NCBI GenBank assembly: GCA_943788055.1 | Contig: CALSOU010000001.1 | Location: 226,198 to 290,197 of the forward strand | DNA length: 64,000 nucleotides | Direction: 5' to 3' | Source of the DNA: an uncultured Saprospiraceae bacterium | GTDB taxonomy: Bacteria > Bacteroidota > Bacteroidia > Chitinophagales > Saprospiraceae | Shown: positions 1 to 9,523 of the stretch, one piece after another | Layout of the letters: each line of letters opens with the position of its first letter | How positions within the stretch are numbered: position 1 is the stretch's first letter | Program-made: the position numbers and the translations under genes | The notes under the pieces: model-generated | Seen by the model: the letters and a program-made list of their open reading frames with translations, nothing else | What the model was told of the DNA's origin: nothing | Databases searched by the model: none

Positions 1-357
1 GCACCGATTTGGCTGGTCATGATCTATCAAAGTTTGTCTGCTTTATTCTCTCAATTCAATCATGCTAATCTCGGCTTACCTGCATCTATTGATAAAGCAA
101 TTAGCTTTCTTTTTGTAACGCCAGGTATGCATCGAATACATCACCATCATGTGCAACCCTATACAGATAAGAACTATGGCAACATATTTAGTCTTTGGGA
201 TCGTCTTCTAGGAACATACGCCTGGATGCCAAAAGAAAAGGTATTTTTTGGTTTAGATGTATACGATAAAGAGACGCAGAGTTTAAAAGATCTACTTCTT
301 ACTCCTTTAGACGGTAAATCCTACTCAACTAAGGAAAAGTACAATCACAAACGATAG
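1..357 (+). CDS. Sterol desaturase / fatty acid hydroxylase family protein, C-terminal part (5' end outside window)
   Basis: The reading frame is open from the first base, so the gene starts left of the window and only about 118 C-terminal residues are seen. The segment carries the last histidine cluster of the membrane-bound di-iron hydroxylase superfamily, a run beginning HRIHHHH followed by a conserved Y-x-N-Y-G-x-x-x-x-x-WDRLLGTY stretch that is typical of Bacteroidota sterol desaturase family proteins. Family members are integral membrane oxygenases acting on lipid chains or sterol-like substrates. The other His boxes and membrane helices would lie upstream. The substrate cannot be told from this fragment. 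The methionine at position 19 is internal and not the start. Confidence 0.85.
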   Translation, partial: APIWLVMIYQSLSALFSQFNHANLGLPASIDKAISFLFVTPGMHRIHHHHVQPYTDKNYGNIFSLWDRLLGTYAWMPKEKVFFGLDVYDKETQSLKDLLLTPLDGKSYSTKEKYNHKR

Positions 358-397
358 GGGAATACCTTTCGTTAAGCAACATTGTATTCACCCAAAT

Positions 398-1610
398 TTT
401 TTTTACTTTATTAAGCAATTCAGAGGCTCGCCGAGTCATACGACACGCAATTGTACATATATATAATGGAAACAGAATTGAATCCAATTATCAACGTTTC
501 ATAAGTTGTTTCGATGTTCCTAAACTAGCTGTTCATTACGCTTACAAGGCATTAACTAATCCATCGATCTTGCAGATTATCAAAGTTTTAGATGCAGGAT
601 TCGATTGTGTAAGTTTAAATGAAGTTTTATTAGTATTGAAAGTAGGTTTCACAGCTGATCAAATCATTTATACACCCAATAATGTGAGCGAAGATGGATA
701 CGAGGAAGCTATCAAATTCGGAGCGCATGTGAATTTTGACAATCTACATATGCTTGAGTATTTAGCAATTACACACCCGGATTGCCCCCTCTGCATACGA
801 TTTAACCCTCAAATAATTGCTGGAGGAAATACTAAGATTTTTGTTGGATCAATTGATTCAAAGTTTGGAATTTAAATTCATCAATTACCAATAGTTAAGT
901 GAATAATTAGCCAATTAAATATCACGGTTGATGGTATTCATATTCACACTGGAAGCGAGATCGCTGACGTTGAAGTATACATGAGAGGAGCAGAGCTTGT
1001 ATTTGGCATTGCTGAGCAGATTGAAAATCTTAGCTATATTGATTTTGGTAGTGGATTTAAAGTTCCGTACAAAGAAAATGACTACAGTACTGATCTACAA
1101 AAACTGGGAAGCGTGTTTAGCGCACGGTTTAACGAATTCTGCGAATCTTATGGCAGGGAATTAACCTTAAGATTCGAACTTGGTAAATATTTAGTAAGTG
1201 ATGCAGGATACTTTTTGACGAAAGTAAACGTAATTAAACAAACTACAGCTTATACGTTCATTGGACTAAACTCTGGCTTTAATCATCTCATCAGACCTAT
1301 GTTTTATAATGCTAAACACCGGGTGGAAAACGTCAGTATTCCAAAAGGGGACCGGAAGCTATATAACGTTGTAGGTTACATATGCGAAACAGACACGTTT
1401 GCCGACGATAGAATCTTGACAGAAGTTCGCAAGAATGATCTCATCGTATTTCACAATGCTGGTGCTTATTGCTTTATGATGGCTAGCAATTACAACCTGC
1501 GTTCAAAACCTGATGAAGTATTGCTATACGATGGCAAATACTATTTAATTGGAACGAGAGAGAAGTTTGAAGATATTATTAGAAATTTTGTAGAAGTCAA
1601 ATTTAACTAG
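398..1610 (+). pseudogene. lysA: Decayed diaminopimelate decarboxylase (lysA-like)
   Basis: Pieces in order match Bacteroidota diaminopimelate decarboxylase, the PLP enzyme of the last step of lysine synthesis: the N-terminal LYIY segment near 451, the PLP-lysine region HYAYKALTN (534-560), the TGSE loop near 948, the substrate-binding region RFELGK (normally EPGK, here Pro to Leu), and the catalytic CETDTF near 1384. The frame is broken. A frame change is needed near 420, and a second lies in the TATATATA run at 457-464, where one extra TA shifts the frame. From 465 to 1610 a single frame holds, but it has a TAA at 873-875 and a TGA at 900-902, with the protein alignment continuing through both. 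No convincing start codon is visible. The substitutions and multiple lesions argue for a real pseudogene; an intact copy may exist elsewhere. Confidence 0.85.
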
Positions 1611-1667
1611 GGTATTAATCTTCTGATCGAGATTGTCGACAGATGCCAATTCAGTATACAATTAGAT

Positions 1668-1704
1668 AAAAAAGATCCCTCAAAGACTAATCTCTAGAGG
1701 GATC
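1668..1704 (-). terminator. Rho-independent terminator-like hairpin (minus strand)
   Basis: A perfect 8-bp inverted repeat, GATCCCTC at 1674-1681 and GAGGGATC at 1697-1704, has a 15-base loop. On the minus strand the stem is followed directly by six T residues (the A run at 1668-1673 on plus). It could end transcription from the nuclease gene, whose stop lies about 320 bases upstream on that strand, or belong to an unrecognised short transcript. Confidence 0.6.
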
Positions 1705-1708
1705 AATT

Positions 1709-1727
1709 CAACTAACTAACTAACTAA
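1709..1727. repeat. Short CTAA/TTAG tandem repeat
   Basis: About four to five copies of the tetranucleotide CTAA stand next to the terminator hairpin. On the minus strand this reads as TTAG repeats just before the stem. No function is recognised. Confidence 0.6.
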
Positions 1728-2024
1728 ACTAATGCTATAAGGCTTATTGCCAGAGCCTTCCAATTTAAACATTTACTTAAACTATTACTAAACACATTCT
1801 ATCAACCACACATTTAGAGTATTGTTTACGGAAAAATAGAAAAACGTAAACATTTATTTTCGTTGGTAAACTTCTATATAGTTCAATAGAAAACAACCTT
1901 ACTTAGCTGAAAAGCTATCTGGAATAGGCATTGTCTGATACTATCACATACTACGATGAATTGTGCTAACCTTCAGCAAGCGTGAAATGTCATGGACAAC
2001 TATGATCTAATGTCGTTCTTGGGA

Positions 2025-3422
2025 CTACAAGGGAACAACTTGCTTGGGTTTACCATCCAGTAGGTAGTTTCTGACGATTTGATTCATCTCTGGATTTGGC
2101 TTTACATATTGGACAGTTTCTAGCATTTCTTCAATGCCATGATCCATATCTTCGATAGACATATATCCATAACCGCGAAAATGTCCATTCTGAATAAGGT
2201 AAACGGATCTTTCGTCTTCTTGCCTTCCTACATCAATTAATAACAAGTCATCTTGGAAAGTCTTATTCAGATAAAGACTAGCTTCCTGAGCTCGCTCATT
2301 GTAAGTTGATATAGCTTCTTCAGAAACGCAGGCACCATGACATTTCTTTATTTTAAATGCATAACAAGAACCAGGCATTGTTTTTACCAATCCTGTCTTA
2401 AATTCGCAAAGTTCTAATGCTTCAAGCAACTTTCTAAGCATTTCCTTAGCAGTTCTAGTAGAACTATAGTATCCGAGGATCATTTTGCCTTTTTCATTCT
2501 TTATCGATGCTTTAGAAATATCAAAACAAATGTATCCATCATCATCTACAAATTGATAGATGAAATAAGGATAGTCTCTTGTTCGCTGCGCCTTATTTAT
2601 TTGAGGCTGGTGCTTCTTGATTTCTTGTGATTCCCAAATCATCGAAGCCAATTCACTACCAGTTAATTCAAAACTAATTGTATGAACGAAATTCTGCAGA
2701 TTTTCAGCTTTCTTTGTAGTCTTACTAAAATGCTGCATTACACGCTTTCTGATATTAATTGACTTTCCAATATATACAGGGTCTCCATATTCATTATAGA
2801 AATAATATACTCCGCATTTTTCGGGCAAACCATGTAAAAATTTAAGGCTGATATTTCGAGGGAGTTTACTCTCTTTGATCCCTGCATTAACTAAATTATT
2901 GATATGAAGGTGATTCTCTTCCGACTTCAAAATTTTTCCTAATAAAATTGCTGTGGCACGAGCATCGTCAAGAGCACGGTGCCTGGCATTTACATGAATA
3001 CCAAAATGCTTAATGAGATTACCTAAACTATATGACCTCAGCCCGGGAAAAGCCTTTCTTGAAAGGCGTACTGTACACAACTGCCTCTTGGTGAAAGTAT
3101 AACCTAACTTATCAAAAGCATTTTTGATAAATCCGTAATCGAAACGAACATTATGAGCTACAAAAATTGCCCCTTCCGTCATTTCGACGATGGTTTTTGC
3201 AACTTCGTAAAACTTCGGAGCATCGGCGACCATGTCATTTGTAATACCTGTTATTCGAGTAATATTAGGTGGTATAGATCGTCCAGGGTCGATGAGGCTC
3301 TCGTATTCATCAACAATCCTGTCACCGTCATGAATCACGATTCCTATTTCAGTAATACGGTCACGTGTTGCCATTCCTCCGGTCGTCTCAATATCGATAA
3401 TTGCGTACTTCTTTTTTGCCAT
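2025..3422 (-). CDS. DEDDh 3'-5' exonuclease fused to a GIY-YIG nuclease domain (DnaQ/UvrC-Cho-like)
   Basis: A 465-residue fusion. Residues about 5-170 form a DnaQ-type exonuclease: the D-x-E motif (Asp10, Glu12), FVAHNVRFD, and RHRALDDARAT with the catalytic His and last Asp of the DEDDh family. Residues about 195-285 form a GIY-YIG nuclease like the UvrC N-terminus and Cho (GVYYFYNEYGDPVYIGKS then an Arg a few residues on). The remaining C-terminal part has no domain I recognise. Proteins of this architecture occur widely in Bacteroidota and Actinobacteria and are usually named DNA polymerase III epsilon-like, but a DNA repair role (incision plus exonucleolytic processing) is more plausible than replication proofreading. 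It stands alone, with a TATATTTG promoter box 38 bases upstream. Confidence 0.9.
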   Translation of the reverse strand: MAKKKYAIIDIETTGGMATRDRITEIGIVIHDGDRIVDEYESLIDPGRSIPPNITRITGITNDMVADAPKFYEVAKTIVEMTEGAIFVAHNVRFDYGFIKNAFDKLGYTFTKRQLCTVRLSRKAFPGLRSYSLGNLIKHFGIHVNARHRALDDARATAILLGKILKSEENHLHINNLVNAGIKESKLPRNISLKFLHGLPEKCGVYYFYNEYGDPVYIGKSINIRKRVMQHFSKTTKKAENLQNFVHTISFELTGSELASMIWESQEIKKHQPQINKAQRTRDYPYFIYQFVDDDGYICFDISKASIKNEKGKMILGYYSSTRTAKEMLRKLLEALELCEFKTGLVKTMPGSCYAFKIKKCHGACVSEEAISTYNERAQEASLYLNKTFQDDLLLIDVGRQEDERSVYLIQNGHFRGYGYMSIEDMDHGIEEMLETVQYVKPNPEMNQIVRNYLLDGKPKQVVPL

Positions 3423-3459
3423 ATGATACTAGCTCTTCACTTACAAAGTAACAATTTTT

Positions 3460-3467
3460 CAAATATA
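3460..3467 (-). promoter_or_regulatory. Bacteroidota -7 box (TATATTTG) for the exonuclease/GIY-YIG gene
   Basis: TATATTTG on the minus strand matches the Bacteroidota -7 consensus TAnnTTTG and lies 38 bases before the ATG at 3422. No clear TTG was found at the -33 distance, so support rests on the -7 box and its position. Confidence 0.45.
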
Positions 3468-3552
3468 TAATCATATCATTATTTTGATATTGGAGAAAAG
3501 TGTACTATTCTTATACTAGCTTCGTTAATAAAATGAAACTTAAACCCTTTCT

Positions 3553-4770
3553 ATGTCCAGGCTTCCTCTCTTATATGCGATTATTACCGCTGTAGCTCTT
3601 GTACTTTTTTCTTGTAATACACCCAAGGAAGTCAAAAGTGATTTCTTGATCAAGCATGAACAGAGAGTTGTACCTGGCGCTGAAAGAATGAAACTCTACA
3701 TTCCTTTGCTACAAGGTAAAAGGGTAGGGATGGTCGTAAATCATACGAGTAGAGTGAGAGATAAGCATCTGGTAGACACATTACTTGATTTCAATATTGA
3801 AATCAAGAGGATCTTCGCGCCTGAACATGGATTTAGAGGCAGAGCTGATGCTGGTGCAAAAGTGGAAGATAGTAAAGATCAATCAACAGGAATTCCATTG
3901 ATTTCTTTATACGGTAAAAACAAAAAACCTACCGAGGAACAACTTAATGACCTTGATATCGTAGTTTTTGATATTCAAGATGTTGGATGTCGTTTTTATA
4001 CATACATTTCTACTTTAACCTATGTAATTGAGGCTTGCGCTCAAAAAGGCATACCAGTAATAATACTCGATCGTCCGAATCCAAATGGGCATTACATCGA
4101 TGGACCTGTTTTAAAATCAGAATTCAGCTCATTCGTTGGCTTACATTCAGTTCCCGTGGTTTATGGAATGACAATAGCTGAATATGGAAAAATGGTTAAT
4201 GGTGAGCAATGGATGCAAGACGGTATTCAATGCGATCTCACCATTATTGAATGCTTGGACTATACTCATAAATGGAGCGAAGAGCTTCCTGTAGCTCCTT
4301 CTCCAAACCTGCCAAATCATCGCAGCGTACTTTTGTATCCAAGCTTATGTTTTTTTGAAGGTACGGTAGTCAGCATTGGACGTGGAACTGATTCACCTTT
4401 TCAACACATAGGTCATCCGTCGTTTTCCGACCAAAGCTATCAATTTACGCCTTCATCGGGTCCGGGGTCCAAGTATCCTAAGCTGGAGAATAAATCTTGC
4501 TATGGAATTGATCTAACAAATCAAAATGGGAGATTTATTAAAACCCAAAATCAGCTAGAACTAGGATACATTCTGGACTTTTATAAAGATTTAGATTTCG
4601 GTGAGGATTTCTTTTTAGAAAATAGATTCATCGACAAACTAGCAGGGTCTGACAACTTAAGAAATCAGATTACGGCTGGACTAACAGAAGATCAAATTCG
4701 CTTGAGTTGGAAGAAAGATCTTGAAGACTTTATGAAAGTGAGAGCAAAATACTTGCTGTATGAAGACTAG
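3553..4770 (+). CDS. DUF1343 / NamZ-type exo-beta-N-acetylmuramidase, lipoprotein
   Basis: 405 residues. The N-terminus is a lipoprotein signal peptide with a lipobox ending in LFSC (Cys21), so the enzyme is probably anchored to a membrane. The body matches the DUF1343 family: GMVVNHTSR, FAPEHGFRG, GIPLISLYG, DIQDVGCRFYTY, LDRPNPNGHYIDGPVL, and a later region with LPVAPSPNLPN and GRGTDSPFQHIGHP. Characterised members (NamZ of Bacillus subtilis and a Tannerella forsythia homologue) release N-acetylmuramic acid from the non-reducing ends of peptidoglycan fragments. A role in cell-wall recovery or scavenging is inferred from the family. Monocistronic as far as can be seen. Confidence 0.88.
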   Translation: MSRLPLLYAIITAVALVLFSCNTPKEVKSDFLIKHEQRVVPGAERMKLYIPLLQGKRVGMVVNHTSRVRDKHLVDTLLDFNIEIKRIFAPEHGFRGRADAGAKVEDSKDQSTGIPLISLYGKNKKPTEEQLNDLDIVVFDIQDVGCRFYTYISTLTYVIEACAQKGIPVIILDRPNPNGHYIDGPVLKSEFSSFVGLHSVPVVYGMTIAEYGKMVNGEQWMQDGIQCDLTIIECLDYTHKWSEELPVAPSPNLPNHRSVLLYPSLCFFEGTVVSIGRGTDSPFQHIGHPSFSDQSYQFTPSSGPGSKYPKLENKSCYGIDLTNQNGRFIKTQNQLELGYILDFYKDLDFGEDFFLENRFIDKLAGSDNLRNQITAGLTEDQIRLSWKKDLEDFMKVRAKYLLYED

Positions 4771-4860
4771 ACTTTCATGATAAAATCGTGCTTTAAAAAC
4801 CTTTCATAAATTGGCCTTCTAAGACTTATTTTAATATCTTTAGTCCTAAAAGATAGTTTA

Positions 4861-7800
4861 ATGAAAAGTTCTTTACTTGTTATATTTCTCCTTGGATTTA
4901 TTCAAACTGCATTAATTGCTCAGGTTCCAGGAGACACAATATTTGTTCAAGCTTTTGATTACGATAGCGGAACTAGAGATACAATAGTTAAATTTCCAGA
5001 CAACGACCTGAGGTATGAGAAAATCATAATGAAATACAATATGCGTTGTAAAGATGCGCAGATCTCGAGTAGTACAGAAAGAAACAAAGGATGTGGAGAG
5101 TGGGATTATTCCTGTAATACGTACATAGTTGATTCAACTAGAATTGAAAAAGTAGCCTCGACACATCCCAATTATATAATTAGTAATGTCGATTCAGATG
5201 TTTTCGACTACACAACTCAACAAACATTCGACTTTTATTCGTATCCCGTTTCAGAAGTCCAAGTTACCGAAGTAATTTCTGAAGAGGAGTTTATCCCGCT
5301 TAATGGAGATGATGGTGATTTCTCAAGTTTACAAACTAATCAAAATTCTGGTAGATCTTTAAGTCTGTATACAGCTCAAGAACTGTCAGATTCTGGTCTT
5401 ACAGAAGGGTCAATTGATGCATTGAAATGGGTAGTTGTTAATGACGGTGGTAATGCTGGATTCCTCAAGATTTCTATAAAGGAAACCTCTGAGACTGAAC
5501 TATCAAACCAAGCTGTTGACTTATCAGGTTTTACTACAGTTTTCGACAACCACTATATATTTTTTAATGGAATTAATTCCACGGTTTTTACATCTCCTTT
5601 TGAGTGGGATGGTGTCTCCAATTTAGTTGTAGAAATGAACTTCACAAATTCAACTAAAGATGACCCAATAGCACTCCTCGGAACTACTGGCAATGAAGTT
5701 AGAAGTTTATACAGTGCCAACAATTACTCTATTAACCTAGGACAGCAAGGAGCGATAGAAATTTCAAATGATTCGTTGCAATCTATTGAAAATGAAATAA
5801 CAATCGCTTTTTGGACCTACGGCAATGAGGATATCCTTCCCACAAATACAACAGTGCTTTACGGTTACGATACAAATCCTGGCAATCGAGATTTAAATAT
5901 TCACCTGCCTTGGAGTAATGGATCAGTATTTTTTGATTGTGGTTTCAGTGGAGGATACGATCGTATCAGTAAAATGGCTAATGATAATGATTACAGCGGA
6001 AAGTGGAATCATTGGGCGTTTTCTAAAAATGCCTCTACAGGATCAATGAAGATTTACTTAAACGGTTCTCTTTGGACTAGTTCTACCGGTAATACTAAAG
6101 CAATCAATCTGATGAATCTAATTGTTGGAACAGATCAAAATGGCAACAACAACTATAAAGGTAGGTTAAATGAATTAAGCGTTTGGAACAGTGAACTTTC
6201 ACTGCAGGATATCCAACTTACAATGAATACTTCGATTGATAGCGAACATCCAGCTTATGAAAATCTGGTAGCATATTATCCAATATCAGAAGGGGAAGGT
6301 TTTGAAATTAATGATGCAAAAACAGGAGAAAGTGGCACAGGTACTAATGTTTACTGGTCATATGAACGTGGAGATCAAATTCAACGAGGCTTTAAAGAAA
6401 CGTCTATTCGCCCAAACATACATTTTGTAAGAGGAGAATATGATAAAACGGTAATAGAAAGTACGACCCTTGATTCGCTAGCTAGATTTCCAAACAGTGT
6501 GAACAAATACTTCGTCCAAAGCAATGAAGGTCAATTGAAACATGACGACATTCTACTTGAGTCTACGGAATATCTCTTTGAATCGCTTGACGAAATGATA
6601 TTTGACGGAATCACAGGAGAATTACTTGGATCAAATCCTCGTAGAAACTGAAGGTAGCATCACGTAATTGAACCTCTCGACTTTTTCAGAAGATTTCCTT
6701 TTTATAATGAAATCATGTCATTTGTAACTCCCTATGGAATTGGCATAGACTTCGGCGAATATGGAAAATCTTGGTATTTTGACGTTACAGACTTTACGCC
6801 CTTATTAAAAGGAGACAAAAGAGTCAATATGGCTCTAGGTGGGCAATGGCAGGAAGAAATGGATATCAGCTTTATGTTCATTGTCGGTACTCCTCCAAGG
6901 GATGTTGTTGAATTCAATCAGCTATGGCAAGGAACAAATAGATCAGGAGCAGCCAGAATAAATGCTATTAATAATGACGAGCGCTATGCTCCTATAGATA
7001 TTGAAGTCAATCCTAATGCTGTTGATTTCAAATTACGCTCTACAATTACTGGTCACGGTTCAGATGGTGAATTTGAGCAAAATGGAGGGACAGTTTATCA
7101 TTATGTGAATTTTGATGGTGAGTACGAGGAGAATTTTTGGTCTGTTAATACAGAATGCTCAGAAAATCCAGTTTATCCGCAGGGTGGTACATGGGTTTAC
7201 GATAGACAAGGATGGTGTCCTGGAGAAAGAAGTAAAGTTGAGGTCTTAGATGTAACTGAATTTGTAACGCCAGGCGAGAATGTTGAATTTGATTACGGAT
7301 GCTCTGAACCAGCAAATGGAGCAGGCGATTATCAGGTACCATATTGCACATCAGTTAGTGAGTTATGGACCTGCTAACTTTAATCTTGACGCTAGAATTA
7401 ATGATGTGATAGCACCAAGCAAAAAAGCTTTATACGCAAGAGTCAATCCTATTTGCGCAAATCCTATTATTGAAATTCAGAACACAGGGTCTTCAGATAT
7501 AACGTCTGTTGAAATTCAATACTACATAAATGAGGGTGATAATATTGGAGACTTTTGTCTGGGAAGGGAATTTGGACTACATGGAATCAACAACAGTTCA
7601 GTTACCAACTGGCAACGCTTTTTACGGATTGGCAACTGATAATAACGTTTTCCATGCTGAAATTATTAATGTGAATGGTCAGACTGATGAATACGAGTTC
7701 AACAACAGCTACTCGTCTGCTTTTGATCGCGTAAAAGTAATTCCAGATGAGTTTGTAATTGTAGTAAGAACTAATTTTAATTCTTCGGAAAATTCTTACG

Positions 7801-8318
7801 AACTATGGAACGACAAAAAAGAAGTAATTCTAGCTAACAGCCTTCCAAGTCCCAATAAAATTTATCGAGACACATTTGACCTAGAAGGGTGCTTCAAAAT
7901 GAAATTAAGAGACAATGGTGATGATGGATTAGCTTGGTGGGCAAATCCTGCTCAAGGGACTGGATATGCGCAAATAAGGGACTATGATGGCAATGTACTT
8001 CATGATTTCAATGCAGACTTTGGTGGAGGGTTCGAATTGAGTTTTGTTACTGAAAGCTTTAATAGCACTAAAGAACCGGAGTGGGGGAGTATTATTAAGG
8101 TTTATCCAAATCCTGCTTTAGAATCGATTAGTGTTACGGGAGTAGTGGATAGAGATAGGCTTTCTATATATGATGTAGCTGGACGATCATATACGTGCAG
8201 TACAATGTGTGTTTCGGGTGTACCACAAATTGACATCTCACAACTGAATTCGGGTATATACTTCTTGTCCATTCAGCGGAAAGAATCGGTCGTTGTGAAG
8301 AGATTTGTGGTTAAGTAG
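4861..8318 (+). pseudogene. Disrupted PNGase F-like secreted protein with LamG-type insert and T9SS sorting domain
   Basis: Four frame segments make one protein of roughly 1,150 residues. The order is: signal peptide ending at AQ; an N-terminal PNGase F-like domain (CGEWDYSCNTYI); a LamG/concanavalin-like insert (about residues 300-480, with KWNHWAFSKN and LNELSVWN); the PNGase F C-terminal domain (ENPVYPQGGTWVYDRQGWCPG near 7150-7230); and a T9SS domain ending in a lysine (VYPNPA, then VVVKRFVVK). Family members remove N-linked glycans from glycoproteins. Lesions: a compensating shift pair at about 6640-6665 that exposes TGA and TAG, a shift at about 7335-7355, and a shift at about 7535-7555. 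The flanking frames align without loss, so each is a small indel. It is either a recent pseudogene or affected by sequencing error. Confidence 0.85.
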
Positions 8319-8480
8319 CCCTTGATTTGCCGCTATAGACTTAGTTTTGTGAAAGAATTCTTTTGAGTATCCTCCAAAAGGCTTTCTTCCCAATGTAGCC
8401 CATGCAAACATCTCCATGTATAATATGTAGATGTGGAGTAAAGCAATAAGTGCTATAATAATTTGTGCAAAAAGATTCAT
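8316..8480 (-). pseudogene. Truncated DUF1304 membrane protein remnant
   Basis: Starting from the ATG at 8478-8480 (MNLFAQ), about 55 residues match the N-terminal half of DUF1304 proteins: a first membrane helix, then LYMEMFAW, GRK-F, SKEFFHKTKSIAANQGL. Intact members are about 115-120 residues with four helices. Here the match stops at AANQGL, exactly where the convergent PNGase F-like gene ends (stop at 8316-8318); beyond this the frame reads as antisense of the T9SS domain. The 3' half is therefore missing, most likely through a deletion or rearrangement whose junction lies within a few bases of 8316-8322. Confidence 0.75.
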
Positions 8481-8528
8481 GAAAGAGATTTTGCACAATA
8501 AGATACAAAGAAATCGTAAACAATGACT

Positions 8529-8960
8529 TTAAGTGATAAAACGGGCAAGCTCATCTTTGTTTGGAATTCTACAAGTCGACCTTTTACCTGCTAGGAAATA
8601 TCTATTTTTTGCTACAAGATAGTAGACTTTATCAGTAAGAAATCTTGGGAGTGCTCTAAATAATCGAATGAATTTTGGCAAGAAACCATTCAACTCTTTG
8701 GAAACTTGGAAAACAGCTTTTGAAGCAGTTGAAAAAGATGACCCATCGTAATAAATAAAAGTCTCATACCCTAACTTAAGTTGCTCTTTCGATAAGAACT
8801 GATTAGCAAATTCACTTTGAAGTGAAGCTATTTTCAGATCGTTGTTTTTTGAATTTCTCATTAAGTAGTCGATAAATGCATTACAAATATTACATACACC
8901 ATCAAAGAACACAATCCTAGCAGAGTTATAATCAATGTTGTTAGAGTCAGTAGAACTCAT
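8529..8960 (-). CDS. DCC family thiol-disulfide oxidoreductase-like protein (DUF393)
   Basis: 143 residues. The N-terminal signature is FFDGVCNICNAFIDYL, with the D-x-x-C-x-x-C motif that names the DCC family (DUF393). A second conserved patch near the C-terminus reads AGKRSTCRIPN. The family has a thioredoxin-like fold and is predicted to act on thiols, but the substrate is not known. The start codon follows the stop codon of the upstream DUF1573 gene with no bases between, so the two genes are almost certainly translated from one mRNA. Confidence 0.85.
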   Translation of the reverse strand: MSSTDSNNIDYNSARIVFFDGVCNICNAFIDYLMRNSKNNDLKIASLQSEFANQFLSKEQLKLGYETFIYYDGSSFSTASKAVFQVSKELNGFLPKFIRLFRALPRFLTDKVYYLVAKNRYFLAGKRSTCRIPNKDELARFIT

Positions 8961-9404
8961 TTATTTGAAACTAAAAGTATAATCTACCGTGTAGAAATAG
9001 GGTAAACCAATTCTCTTATCTATATTTTTTAATTCAAAACTAACCTCAACTGGTTCTTCGTCTTCTCTTGCACCGCTGTCAAATCGAATGTGAAAAACTC
9101 CTTCTTCTCCAGACTTGATGACAGAATCTGCATCATATGTCAATTGCGAACAAGAGCACACATCGAAAAAGCTGTATTCAATCGGTTCTGATAGCACATT
9201 CAGAAACTTAAAAGTCATTTCTTTGAATTCTCCTTTAGTTACTGTACCAAGAGGAATTCGTTTCTCTTGAAATACTAGAGCTTCACCTTTTTGAATAGCT
9301 GCAGCAATTTCCGTTGCAGTATAATCAGAATGGCTAATTGGCGCATCCTGGCAAAAGGATAAGCTGACAAAAAACAGAAAACTTAGACTAAACAAGTACT
9401 TCAT
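8961..9404 (-). CDS. Secreted DUF1573-type protein
   Basis: 147 residues with a clear signal peptide (MKYLFSLSFLFFVSLSFCQ). The mature part has the beta-rich DUF1573 pattern: IPLGTVTKGEFKEMTFKFLN, then a cysteine pair in FFDVCSCSQL, then a GEEGVFHIRFDSG strand. In this family the CxC region usually reads CGCT, so this copy is divergent. Such proteins are probably periplasmic, of unknown function. It is the first gene of a two-gene unit with the DCC protein and stands in a stretch otherwise full of damaged genes. Confidence 0.75.
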   Translation of the reverse strand: MKYLFSLSFLFFVSLSFCQDAPISHSDYTATEIAAAIQKGEALVFQEKRIPLGTVTKGEFKEMTFKFLNVLSEPIEYSFFDVCSCSQLTYDADSVIKSGEEGVFHIRFDSGAREDEEPVEVSFELKNIDKRIGLPYFYTVDYTFSFK

Positions 9405-9523
9405 AGTTCATGTATTTTCGGAAAATAAAGATTTAAAATAGTAGATAACTCCATCTACAAATCGATAACGATTTCATTGGTTGTAAAGTTTTTATTTACC
9501 AAATCTTCAACAAAACTTAACAA

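Larger units (their letters stand above)
1611..2024. other. Gene-free interval with a terminator-like hairpin and a CTAA tandem repeat
   Basis: About 410 bases between the lysA remnant and the convergent nuclease gene. I see no credible coding frame. The only clear structures are the inverted repeat at 1674-1704 and the short CTAA tandem repeat at about 1709-1727, both annotated separately. No TAnnTTTG promoter box was found on either strand. Confidence 0.5.

Noticed and set aside
8341..8523. A 60-residue minus-strand frame overlapping the DUF1304 remnant
   Set aside because: It lies in a different frame over the same bases, and only the other frame shows family similarity; treated as a shadow.
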